This document shows, in pieces, positions 40,238 to 50,802 of a stretch of 64,000 nt of DNA (within the stretch, counting starts at the first letter, position 1; every line of letters starts with the position of its first letter). A program made the translations under genes and the position numbers. This stretch comes from Globodera rostochiensis. Taxonomy: Eukaryota > Nematoda > Chromadorea > Rhabditida > Heteroderidae. The notes beneath the pieces were generated by a model, which was not told the DNA's origin, searched no databases, and saw nothing but the letters and a program-made list of their open reading frames with translations. The stretch is taken from the NCBI GenBank assembly GCA_018350325.1, contig JAEVLN010000015.1, forward strand, positions 1,923,789 to 1,987,788. The letters are read 5' to 3'.

Positions 40238-41199
40238 CTCTCCAACTCACCCCGTTTTCCATCACTTCCTCCTCCACCTGGCCGTTGTCCTCCACTCTTA
40301 AAAAGATTTCCCCCTATTTTCAATTCCTTTCCATACTCACTTTTTAGTTACAATCTTCTTCCCATCCACCAGTCTCTGAATTTACATAGAAAGAAATGTT
40401 AAGAATAGTTTTCAAAAGCTTGCCGTTTGTGTGATTGTCTTCTTAATCTTCTTCCCCGGATCCTTTGAGCTGGTGCTGAACCGGATCACAGTCGAGAACT
40501 GGCTTAAAGACATCCAAAGTATTTGTGGGTCGTTTGTATTTACCCCCCCCCCCTGCCAATTCTTTAACCAATTGTTCTCGTCCTTTCCCCCAAAATGTGC
40601 ACCAAATGCCCCATCTCCGAACAGATTGGTTGTGTGCCGTCTTCTCTCTGCCAATTTTTCTCCTTTATATTCGTTATTATAAAGTAAAGACTGACGCCTT
40701 GTCCCGCCATTAGTTGGAAAAGTGAAAAATGGTGAACGATGCAAATCGGCCATTGGATCGCCGAAAAATTCGCGGAAAATATCTGAAAAGAGACGAACGG
40801 TTCGTAGTTAGCTAGCAATGTTTGGGGAAGTCACGCACCGAACGGCGATCGGAAGTGCGGATGGAAATGGCTTTGAGGGAACTCTGCCGGTGCCGTCCTC
40901 CTCCGGTGTCCGGAGGACGCTGCTGCCTCTGCGGGCCGGTTGTAATCCGCGCGACGCTTCGCTGAATTTCCCAATGCTTTCAGTTCATCTGCCCTAACCA
41001 TGCCCACCCCCTCACCATCGGACAACACCTCGTACGCCTGCGCAACCCGCTTGAACATTTTCTCCGCCTTTTCCTTACGTTCCGGATTTTTGTCCGGATG
41101 CCATTTCAATGCCAATCGGCGATATGCCTTCTTGATCTCGGCCTCGTCTGCCTCTTTTTGTACTCCCAACACCGAGTAAAGGCATTCCGCCGGTGACAT
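40116..41199 (-). CDS. DNAJB6-like J-domain co-chaperone
   Basis: Class B Hsp40 that stimulates Hsp70 and, in the B6 subgroup, blocks aggregation. The J domain occupies 41199-41016 and 40961-40839: [20 protein letters not shown], the catalytic HPD in KWHPDKNPE, and [14 protein letters not shown]. The exon from 40782 gives [10 protein letters not shown], the B6-type G/F region. The C-terminal half has [20 protein letters not shown] and [22 protein letters not shown], matching the family's VSTSTK...GKKITTK...NGQERVEV strand. Final exons are 40375-40341, 40296-40251 and 40166-40116. The donor at 40424 appears to be GC (ACG|GCAAGC). The last intron is 84 bp, 30 of them a C run. The exon limits between 40700 and 40500 are uncertain. 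An alternative in-frame ATG is at 41235. Confidence 0.87.
40205..40234 (+). repeat. C30 mononucleotide run
   Basis: Thirty consecutive C residues inside the last intron of the DNAJB6-like gene (G30 on the transcribed-sense strand). It is the longest homopolymer seen in the window. Confidence 0.95.
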
Positions 41200-41235
41200 G
41201 CCGCCGCCGCTTCTACAGCTCCCCTCTCCGCCCAT

Positions 41236-43978
41236 GGAAGCCCGTCCAAATGGTCACAATGTTTATTGAGGGAGAATTGGGGGGGGGGAATAAATTAGAT
41301 GAAGGCGTTGAAGGGGTCGGAGTGGACGCGGAAGAACGGACGGACGGACACCTTAAATATGAAATATGGAGGAAGGCGGAAGGGATAATGCCGGGAAGGG
41401 CAAAAAGGCTCGACGACATGGAGAATGTGAGAGGGGCAAAAGCAATTTATTTGTAAGGGAATCGATGGGATATCGCAAAAATGTAAAGTGAAGATGCTTT
41501 TGCGATGAAAAGGTTTAAAAAAGTTCTTGGACTGGGATCAGAATTAGTCATAAAACCAATTTACGCCGGAGGTGAATTGCCCAGACAACAAGAAGTCGAC
41601 TCCATTTTCCCGAGGCGCCTCCCCGCCCCCTCCCCCCAACAATTCCCATCAAAATGTAATAGTTATGTTGTAAAATCGGGAATCAAGTGAGCAAACGATG
41701 GCTGGTCGAGTGTAGCATCGCCAAGCCTCCCCCCCCCCCCCCATCCATCAGCAGATCCCCCGGCCACCACCAATCGATGGGGCGGGAGGTTGAAATGTCC
41801 ATTCCCCCCCCCCCCATTTGTTCTTCGTCCGAATGGTTCTCCTTCACCTTCCACCCCATTTAGCCCTCCCAACTCTTTCCCCCCCCCCCCCACACCTTTT
41901 TGTGCTCCCCCCCCCCCCCCCCCCTTCGCCGCAGAATAGCCTTGGATGACGGAGAAGCGCAAAAGAGCAAATTATATCATTCAGCGCAACGAACATTCAC
42001 AGCCCATCCATACACCCAAATCCATTCATTCATTCATTCGTTCACCCGCAATGGATTCGGTGAATGAATTTTTGGAGTAAAGTAAAGCATGGAGGGGGGG
42101 GGGGGGAATGGGAGGAGGGAGGGGGGAGGAGGGGGGAGGGGGGAAGGGGGAGGGGGAAGGGGGGGGGGAGGGGAGGGGGAGGGGAAAGAAGGGGGAAGGG
42201 GGAGGCGTGGTTTGTGTGCCAATTAAGAAACGGGACACTGGTTGGGGGGGGGGGGGAATGCGCGCTGTTGATGGGTGGTATCGAAAAATAATTTATCAAA
42301 TAGGGAGGTTGGTGAGTGTATCGAAATGAAATTCGACTGAGCCGTGGAGACGAAGTCGGAGCCCCCGCCGACCCGAATAATTTGTGTTGGAGATGAAAGA
42401 GCGGGTGTTTGTTTGTTTGTTGTTTGTCCATTTCAATGACAACAGTGGCAAATGATGGAATGGACAAATATTCATTCGTCAGAGGGGACGAGCGATTGGG
42501 ATGGCCACGGGTTGAATTGTGGCGGGGCCTTTTGGCCGGACGGTCGTTTGGTTGGCTTTGCGATGCTTTGAACCATTTTCATTTTATTAAATGTTTTCCC
42601 CCCTTTGAAACCCCCCCCCCCCTTTTTTTAATTTTAAAAATTTTCAAAAGGGGAAAAAGGGGGGGGGGGGGGTGATGAATGCATTGTGTCCAATTATTGC
42701 ATCAATGAATGAATGAGAGGAAGGGATGGGTAAGAAAAGGCGCCTGGGAGAAAGAAGCCGTCGTCCCCAGCCGTTGGGGACATTTGCCGTCGTCGTCGCT
42801 GTTGTGCTTCTTCTTTCGCTGCTGTTGTCGGGCGCTTTTACCTCACCCGCTGTCTGAGTGATTTGTTTGTTGGGGTGGCCGTTTTGTGGGAATTGGGAAT
42901 GTGTTGTTGAGTCGGGGGGGGGGGGAGGGAGTACATTTAACGGAGAAAAGGGGGGGGGGAATTTGGGAATTTTGGATAGGACAGACAGACTAATTGGAAG
43001 TGTTTGAGTGAGGAAGGCACGAGTAATTCTGTCGACGGATTAACGCACATTTAGTAAACAGTCCAAAACTGTTGGCGAAGTTTGGAAAAGATAACGGGAC
43101 AAACATGGAAAGGCTTACCAATTCGTTGACTGAGAGATTCATATAAATCAGTCAGTCAGTCTTCTCCCGTCCGTCACTTCGTTGACGTACAAGGAATATA
43201 ACGAATGGGAAACGAAATCGGGAGATGAACAACCCGTGAACAAGGAGGTGGAGAGGGGCAGGGAGGGGGGGGGGGGTTCCAGGGGGGGGGCAACAGAAAC
43301 CTGTGCGACTTTTAGTTTTTACTCACACACAAAACAAATTCCTCCCAATTTGCACCTCGCCGATGAATTTGATGTTGGAAGGAAGAGATTCCGATTGTCT
43401 TCGTCGTCGCATTTCTTGCTGTCATTTGGCGGGTGCCCCCCCCCCCCCCCCCCCGCTGTCCGTGCTCTTCCAAACTAAATGGGCGATGGATGAAATGAGT
43501 TGGGGGGGGGGGGGGGGGGGGCGGGAGAGTGACAAAGACGAGAGAACGGACCGAAAAAGAAGAGAAACGGACGGACCGGGGGGATGACCCCCCGGGGGAG
43601 TGAGGGGGATGACCCCCCCCCCCCCCCCTCCCCCCAACCATCACTTTGGTGGTCGACATTTGTCGTTTTCTTTTGGGGGGGGGGGGGTGTCGCATATGTC
43701 ATACGCCTACAAAAACTCTGTACATGTGACATTAATTTCCAATGGGAAAATATTCAATACAATTTTTCCGTTTAATTCTGAAAATCAAACTTCGGACGAA
43801 TACACCAAAGGCACTAATATTCTCATTCATCTCTCATAATTACGATTTATACACAACAGCGCACTTTATGTGCTCGTATTGTGTGGGCATTGCATTTGGG
43901 CGTCTGTCTTCGTTCTTTGAGGAGGACGCGTCCATCCGATCATTCCTCCCCCCCCCCCCGGCGTTTCGTCTATTCCGA
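41236..43978. other. 2.7 kb spacer packed with G/C runs
   Basis: No supported gene. The region holds more than a dozen runs of 9 or more G or C (for example near 41730, 41807, 41881, 41910, 42095, 42610, 42660, 43436, 43502, 43614). A 130-bp purine stretch at 42091-42200 made of GGGAGG-type units could form G-quadruplexes. ORFs here translate to poly-Gly/Pro and were rejected. The region lies between the DnaJ promoter and the Fe65 3' end. Confidence 0.7.
42091..42205 (+). repeat. G-rich purine tract (GGGAGG units)
   Basis: Over 110 bp the plus strand is almost entirely G and A, with many G3 to G10 blocks separated by single A or GA. It meets the simple G-quadruplex rule many times over. Confidence 0.9.
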
Positions 43979-46900
43979 TCACTTCCCGCTTTCCGGCAAA
44001 TGGGCGTCCATCACTTTTTGGTACCTCAGTTTACACGCTGCTTCTATTGTTTTGGCTAACGAACTGGCGGAAGGGTCGGCGTAGAAAACGTAGCAAACAA
44101 AATGGTCGAAAGATTGAGCAACGATAAAAGCACAGTGTCTGTTGGGGACAAATGAACAAAAGAAAGAATTCGTTTTGTGTCCATAATGAAAGGGTGGCAC
44201 AATTGGAGAACGCCAATTAACCTCCCCCCCCGGGCACAATTAATGAATGCCGATTACCCCCCCCCCCGGCACAATTAATGAACGCCAATTAACCTCCCCC
44301 CCCCCCCGCCGCCCGACTCACTTAACGTCACGACCAATGCCCAGAAAGGACAGGTAGCGAACTCGACATGAGGCAATTTGGCGCCGGGCACCGGCACTTT
44401 CGAAGACGCAAATCATCGAAGGCGAAATGTGAACGTCCACCTGACAAATGAGCAGACAAATATTCAAATTGTAACAACAAAACACCCGCCTGAGTCCATC
44501 GCTCTCGGCCCACGTCCGTCACCAATCTGTCCACGGCTTCGTTCAACGTCTCAATGCCCGTCGCTCGAGGCACTTTAATTAAGGAATTCAACGCTTCCAA
44601 CATCACAGGCACAAAAATGCCAACCTTGGGTGACACCGATAAAATGGCATCGGATGATTCGTTTCGGCTCTTCGATGGGAGTTGCCGGGAGAGATTCGCC
44701 TTAATTTGTAAGCGGAAGATGACCATGTCGAACAGATAAATCTCTTCTTCCCATATCGAACGTAAAAGCCTACGCGTCCGCCGTCTCCGCCTTGATGAGG
44801 CCAGGGAGGAACTGAGCGAGTCCGGCCTATCCCGGGGCTGCTGGCGCAAAAGCACCGCGTGGCACGCGTCTCGAAGTGCGTCCGCAACTTTTTTAGCCTC
44901 CTGTGAAGAGTCGTCACGGCAGCGAAACACGCGACACAACAGCCGCCCATCCGCAGAGTTACGCGACACATAAGCAAAGTCTCTGTCACTGCGTAATTTG
45001 TTAGGAATGGCAACGCAATCGGCACGACTTTCCCCCCCCCCCCCTCCAAGTACAACACGGCACACCCATACATACCCATGCCCTCCGGTGCCCCACACCC
45101 GGATATGCTCCAGAGGGTCCCTCCTCAGCACTCTCTGTACGTCTCCCTCCCGTGCCACCGGCTCTACCAGTCGCAGCTCCCTGTCGCTCACTTCAAGAAC
45201 GGCCTCTCCCTCGCCTGCCCCCGCCGTCCCCAGTTGTGCCATTGCCCGATTCATAACCTCGTGGCTCTGCTCCATGTCGGCCAAATCGCCGTCGGAAACC
45301 TCCACTTGGCCAAGCGGACGGACGACGAATCGGCCAAGCTGTGACTCACTCAGCTGTAAAGTTTGGGGGGAATAAGTCCCAACATCGCAGGCGATGGCAT
45401 GCCCATTGAATCCGTCCGTCCCCCAAGGGGTCAGCGCGGACTACGGCTCACCCCGTTGGTTAGTGCGTGCTGCAGTCCATGTGCCGTCTCAGCGCCCTCC
45501 TCGGCCAACTCAACCCTCCGTCGCGTCGTCGTCTGGCGGAAGGCGTGCTCCTCAATTAGCGGTTCCTCTGCGGCTAAGGCCGTCTGTTGGCCGACATCGC
45601 TGACTGAAATTTGCTTCGGTGGCGACGGCCGTCCGATGGGAGTTTCTTCCGCTGGTGGCGATTCCTTTCAGAACCTCGACTCACACCAATCCATTAGGTT
45701 TTTGGCCGGAATTAGATTCGGTCGGGATCCCGAAATAGGTCTTTCAACAAAAGAAAATAAATATTTCCCCTTTTTATTTCCCGGCGTGGCTATCACTGTT
45801 CCATTCTTACGGGTCTTTTTCTTCTCAGTTCTGCTGGAGGCATTTCCTCCTGCCGCGGCCCGCTGTCGACTTGCCAATAATGGGAGAAACGGGAGGGATC
45901 TGTCCAATGGAAAAGGGTGTAATTTTGGAAGTCCTATCAGCTCATCCAAAAGGTTTCAGCGAAAGGAAGGAAAGGAATTGCCAAAGCCTCCCCCTGCAGC
46001 CGTCACCCTTTCCAAGCAGTTCACGCCGCTCACCTTCCCCCCATTCCTTCATTGGCAGGGCGTAATGGCGTTCCTTGAAGGGTTCCCTCTCCATCAAATG
46101 GACTCCGCTGTCCGGCGACAAATAATCCTGCAAAGGGAGGACGCCTAATGACCAACGAAATTAGCCAAATTTTAGGGGTGGGGGCATTTCCGGCGATTAT
46201 GAAAATGGCAAACAAAATTCTATTAAAATGCACCTCGGGGAATTCGTCCTCGTCCGCCAATTCGTCCTCCTCCTCCTCCGCTTCTTCTTCATCCTCCAAA
46301 ACGTAATCAGCCGGTGGCATTGGCCTTGGCGGCTCCTGCTCGGCCCGCTTCAGTTTGTCCAGTTGCCAGTAGAAGGAGTAGGGGTCGCGGTGTTCGGTTA
46401 TCTAAGGTGAAGAAGTTGGAACCGTTCTTGTCTTTGAACACATTTCCCCGGACTTTTTGTCTAGAACAATGACGAGATGTTTGGCTTTTACGGCAAAAGC
46501 GTTCAAGGACAAATGTTCAAACTGAAAGAGCCCCCCCCCGGCCAATGTGTCCCATCCGTCCCACTGACCCAACCCACCCACCACTGTCGTGTCCCCAAAA
46601 TGGCGCACTCTCCGCCCGCTCCCAGCGCTTCTTCTGCCACTACTCCCCCTCCCGGACGGCCCATCATTTTGTTGACGCGTCGCGGCATCCTCAATGGCCG
46701 CCCTCGCCTGGCGGAAGTCATTCGGCGAATAGTCCACTTCACCCATCGGCGGTGGATTTTGGCGTGGCTGGAATGGGCGAAAGGACGGAAAGGGATGAGA
46801 GAGAAACCGAATAGAGAGCAGGGAAAGGGGGGGGGGAAGAAGAAGCGGCAAAAAACTATAATTTATCAAAACCATAAATGGGCGGGCGGGCATTCATTGT

Positions 46901-47629
46901 TAAGGCAAAAGGGCGTTAAAGGGGGGGGGAATGGTCGAAGGAACAATATGTAAGTGGCGGCCGGTTCAGCTTCAGCTCGGAGTCGAGTTGGAGTTTAAAC
47001 TTAACGTAAGTCACCGTGGCGGGGACCCATGGGAATGGCAGAAGCGAATGCTTAATGGAAGAAAAGGAGGGAGGAGGGAGGGGGGGGGGCCCAATGAATG
47101 AAACGATGGAACGGGCCAGATGAAGAGGAGGAAAATGTGGAGCGCTGTAGTCGTTGGCCGTAAAATGAATTTAATTCGGAGTTTCAGTGAGCGGAGGGGA
47201 GGGGGGGGGGGGGGAAGAATAAAATGAAAGCATTTCGGGGGAACATTAAATGTGTCGGTGCCTTTGGAAGGGCGGAAAGCTTCGAGTGAATGTGTGGCTT
47301 TTAACCTGGCTCAGATGGATCTCCGCCAGGTCTCTTGCCAGCAGTTGGGTGGCGCCCTCTCCCCGCGCCTCTTCCCGGTCGTCCGTCAGGAAATGTATGC
47401 TGGCAGAGTCTGAGGCACGCGATCCGGGACGATGACGACGGGGGCGGCGGGGATCAGCAGCGCCGCCAGCCCTCTCTTCGTCACGGTCGTGCACAAAAAT
47501 GTACTCCTCCTGGTCCCTCTCCGCCGGGAACGCCACTCCTCCCGCTGCCCCCCTGGCCCATCCTTCGCCAGCATTTGCATTTCTTCCGTCACTTCTGCCA
47601 CCTCCTCCCGTCCTTCGCCACCCGCTCAT
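43979..47629 (-). CDS. Fe65/APBB adaptor with WW-like and two PTB domains
   Basis: Cytoplasmic-nuclear adaptor binding the APP tail; the nematode gene is feh-1. Ten exons, 47629-47306, 46767-46585, 46401-46234, 46127-46034, 45899-45811, 45664-45452, 45353-45076, 44982-44490, 44440-44322 and 44138-43979, sum to 2121 nt (706 residues). The N-terminal third is low in complexity with an acidic run (EEEAEEEEDELADEDE). Exon 5 (HYWQVDSGPRQEEMPP) fits the second half of a WW domain. PTB1 runs from FVVRPLGQVEV through HIRVWGTGG to DFAYVSRNSADGRLLCRVFRC. PTB2 has VPRATGIETLNEAVDRLV, SCRVRYLSFLGIGRDV and FVCYVFYADP...CKLRYQK. The intron after 44490 needs a GC donor (CAG|GCGGGT). The WW assignment is tentative. 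Confidence 0.9.
44215..44308 (+). repeat. Tandem repeat with C-runs in the last Fe65 intron
   Basis: About 2.5 copies of a roughly 40-bp unit alternating an AT-rich part (cacaattaatgaacgccaat) with a C8-C13 run. The AT-rich parts are nearly identical while the C runs differ in length, as expected of slippage within an amplified unit. Confidence 0.85.
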
Positions 47630-48206
47630 TTTACGTTTTTGGGTTACGGGGGAAAAGTCACCCGCTGATGATCCGCGCGATGAATGGGACGAAAGGCTGA
47701 GAGACTGGAGGGGGGCAGCAGCAAATCTCGAGTTCCCACGACGTGGAAGAGAGCCGGGAAAAGGACGAAGGAAGAGGGGGGAGGGGGGGGGCAGTGTTTG
47801 CACTCCAAGCAAAAGGATGATGGATTGATTGGAGGGGGGGGGGGGGAGGGGACTGGTAAGTGGAGAGCGTGGTGTTTTGATAATGACGGCACATTACAAA
47901 TAACGGGCAACATCGCTCTAACAGATCAGATCACGTTAACCCACCACTCAGTACACTTATTTCTCAAGCATCAATTCGCCGCGCGACCCACCCACTAACC
48001 GGAAGCTGGCAAAATCAGCAGGCATATAAAGGAAGCAAATAAAACAGTGTCACTACTGCCAAGGGGGGGGGGGAGACCAAGGGCGTACCCAGTTTCAGGG
48101 GGTGGGCTTCAAACTCCAAGCTAACGGTTTTTTTGCATTTAAAAAACTCACCCCACATACCCAAAGCGGGTCAGTCCCGTTCCAGCGACTTTGAAGCATC
48201 GGAACT
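47630..48206. other. Intergenic, upstream of Fe65
   Basis: Presumed Fe65 promoter region, with several G runs (47781, 47834, 48063). No gene seen. Confidence 0.5.
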
Positions 48207-48432
48207 AGGGTTGCACGGGACCGGGACTTTTGGAAAAACCGGGACTAAATTTGGTCCCGGTCAAAAAAAACCGGGGCCACTGGACAAAAACAAGAAAAAA
48301 AATCATTTTGTAAAAACCGGGACTTTTATAGTGGGATTTTAAAGGAATTTTGAAAAACCGGGACCAAAATTTCAGTACCAAAATTTGAAAAATTGACCAT
48401 TTCAGTACTGGTCCCGGTCCCGTGCAACCCTA
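48207..48432. mobile_element. MITE-like element with 22-bp perfect terminal inverted repeats
   Basis: The left end (48207-48228, tagggttgcacgggaccggg...) and the right end (48411-48432) are exact reverse complements over 22 bp. The ends start and finish with TA, so a TA target duplication of the Tc1/mariner type is possible. The 226-bp interior has repeated accggga/tcccggt and aaaatttcagtac motifs and no coding capacity. Confidence 0.88.
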
Positions 48433-48728
48433 TTCAGAACTCTTATCAAGCTGCAATGAAATCTGGAGTTGAATGTGTGTAGAGAGCCAAGGTCAACAAG
48501 GGAAGATTTCCGGATGCAAAAAGGAAAAGATTGGACACTTTGCTGCCGTCAAAGGAATGGAAAGTGCCAAAAGTTTTGGGGAAATTTGGTGTTCACTCAA
48601 TCCGCTCGACTGACTCAAATTTTCGGCTTTCATCATCTGTCAATTCACCCAACGACGGCAATTTATGCCGCCTCCATTTTGTATCTCGCTGAAAAAATCC
48701 ACCGGAAGGAACCCACCGTTACCATTAG

Positions 48729-48868
48729 TGTTAGGCACGGTACGGTATTACCGCGGTATTTTTTTTCTCGGGTATTTTACCGAAATACCGACCGAGATAT
48801 CTTTGACTGGAATACCGCGGTATTCTCGGTATTACCGCGGTATTTTTCCGAAATACCGATACCTAAAA
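48729..48868. mobile_element. Second small element with imperfect inverted ends
   Basis: About 140 bp flanked by TTAGG...CGGTATT and its imperfect complement AATACCG...CCTAA. The interior repeats taccgcggtatt, itself a palindrome, four times. It is non-coding and lies 300 bp from the other MITE-like element. Its end sequences differ from that element, so it is a separate family. Confidence 0.7.
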
Positions 48869-49218
48869 ACCTAGTTGTTACCATTAATACATAACGAAGG
48901 ACTTGGGAAGTGCGGGGGGGGGGGGCGGGTGTCCGTCAAGTTCATCCGAGGAAAACGAATAATCACCCGATTCAGAGCACGGCAATTGGATTGCGAGTGT
49001 TTACTAGCCATATCAAATGCATGGACACAAAGCTCCAATAATTATCCAAAACAATGTACAAAACCAAATCTTGGTGGATAAAACGCCCCCACTATCAGAG
49101 TCCCTTTTAGTTAAATTGGGGACAGAAGACAGAACAATAAACAAAGCGTAGAACTTTTTATGTCCATTCTCTCTGCACACCGAAACCGTGCTGCCATCAT
49201 CAATTCCCCGTGTTCGAA
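48869..49218. other. Intergenic 3' flank
   Basis: About 350 bp downstream of the HRD1-tail gene. It contains a G11 run near 48914 and AATAAA-like signals on the minus strand; no gene seen. Confidence 0.5.
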
Positions 49219-50802
49219 TTATGTTTCCGTCCCAGTCTGTTGCTGATCCGGATTTGTCCTCTCGGTTGAAGTCGAAGAGTTTTGTGCACTGTTCTCGTCA
49301 CGCTGCACTAGCGATGTAATCCCGGGAGAGGTGATGCGAAGATAATGTTGGAACTGCAGCAGTGCGGCGTCCAGAAGAATGGAAATGTTCCGCAAGGACT
49401 GAATGCGCGCTTCGACCGCCCGTCTCTCCGTCCCTTCCATCGCAACAATTTCTGCATCGCTCAAACCATCCAACTAAAAATTGGGAAAACGCTCTAAGGG
49501 AAGAAGTCGAAACAGCAAAGCCAACCAACGGAGGCTGTGGGAAGGGCATAAACGGAGGCGGCGGAGGAAAAAGTCCGAAGTGGGACTGCTGCTGTTGCTG
49601 ACTTTTTGCATTTGCCGACGTCGGAAGAGTGTCTCCTCCATTCTGTTCATTTTGTTGCTGCATACTGCCGGTAGGTGGCTGTTGCTGCTGTCCTTGTCCT
49701 ATCTGAGGCTGTCCACCGGCAGAACCGTTAGCAAGTGGCGCTTCCTGCGGCGGTGTCTGATGGGCTTGAGCCTAAGCAACCAAATTTGCTGACGATGAGA
49801 CAGTTGCATAACCTCCCAAGGGTAGGTAGCGTTGCCCCATTGAAACTGACCCCTAATTGTCGATCCAATTTCTTATCGTGCACTTGTTCCAGCCGGAGGA
49901 AACTTTGCTTCGTCAGAAAAAGCTTGATCTTATGCGACCTTGCAGTTGCCGGCTGTTCCCTCGTCAAAGGTTCTGCAGATTTGTGTCCATCGGCCTGAAG
50001 TGCTAGACGCTTCGGCACATCGTCGAAGCGGGGAGAGCACACTGTTATTTTAACAAGTTCAAGAAACAACGAATTGGTAAAAATGACATGGTCTTTTTTT
50101 CCTCTTTGAAGTGTCTTCGCTGCAAAACGATGAATCCGATCTGATCGGCGAAATCAATGGTTCCACAAAAGTGATATGCTGTAGAAGAACGTCAAGGTCG
50201 GAGCTACGCATTAAAAGTCAAACATCAGAAAACGCCGAATCAACCACCTAAGACGTGTTGAACACTCCGGCTGTTCTGCCAATTGAGTATCGACAGATGA
50301 CTCAATTTCAGACGAAGTTGTCGGCTTTTCAGAAGCAAATCGAACTGGAGAAAGCGGCTTTGAAACATTGACAAGTCGACCGATTAAGTCTTCCAAGTCT
50401 CTAAAGAGGATCATTTTAGAATCCTGGGAGTGTCAGGTGGGGTATGGGTGTTATCGGTTAACGTAAAAAAAGCAAAATTAATTACCTTGATTCAGCAGTA
50501 TCATCGTTCTGCTGCTGGCAAACTGCGCCATCGCCTTCTTCTCTTTCCCGCAATGTTTGCCCTTTTTCCTTTGCTGGGTCGGGGGAGTCACTTGTTGTGG
50601 TTGCGGTCACACGCTCCGTTAAAGTGTCGTCAGGCACACGAGGTTTGACTGCAAATTCCGAGTACTGGTCGAACCGCCCAAAGAGGCCTGTTAATTCGTA
50701 TATTTGTTTTCTGGATAACAACAAATAAAAGTATGACAAACGGTTGAGCCGCTGTTTAATGTCCGACTTCGTTTTAAGCGGATCCCACTCGCTTTTCATC
50801 AT
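49219..50802 (-). CDS. Novel N-terminal half fused to an HRD1/SYVN1 C-terminal tail
   Basis: Six exons, 50802-50486, 50400-50248, 50203-50088, 50041-49851, 49771-49526 and 49473-49219, join in phase to 1278 nt (425 residues). The last two exons are recognisable as the tail of the ER ligase HRD1: a Gln/Pro-rich linker ending PPPPPFMPFPQPP, then LSDAEIVAMEGTERRAVEAR and IQSLRNISILLDAALLQFQHYL. That helix corresponds to the region of human HRD1 that binds FAM8A1 and HERP. HRD1's membrane helices and RING are absent. The first 259 codons (MMKSEWDPLKTKSDIKQRL...) are hydrophilic, have no membrane segment and match nothing I know. A TTTTCAG acceptor lies 45 bp upstream of the ATG. Alternatives are two adjacent genes or an HRD1 fragment captured by a host gene. 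Confidence 0.72.

Noticed and set aside
41663..43732. Long ORFs on both strands encoding poly-Pro, poly-Gly and His-rich peptides
   Set aside because: They are translations of homopolymer runs and purine tracts and vanish when run length changes by one.
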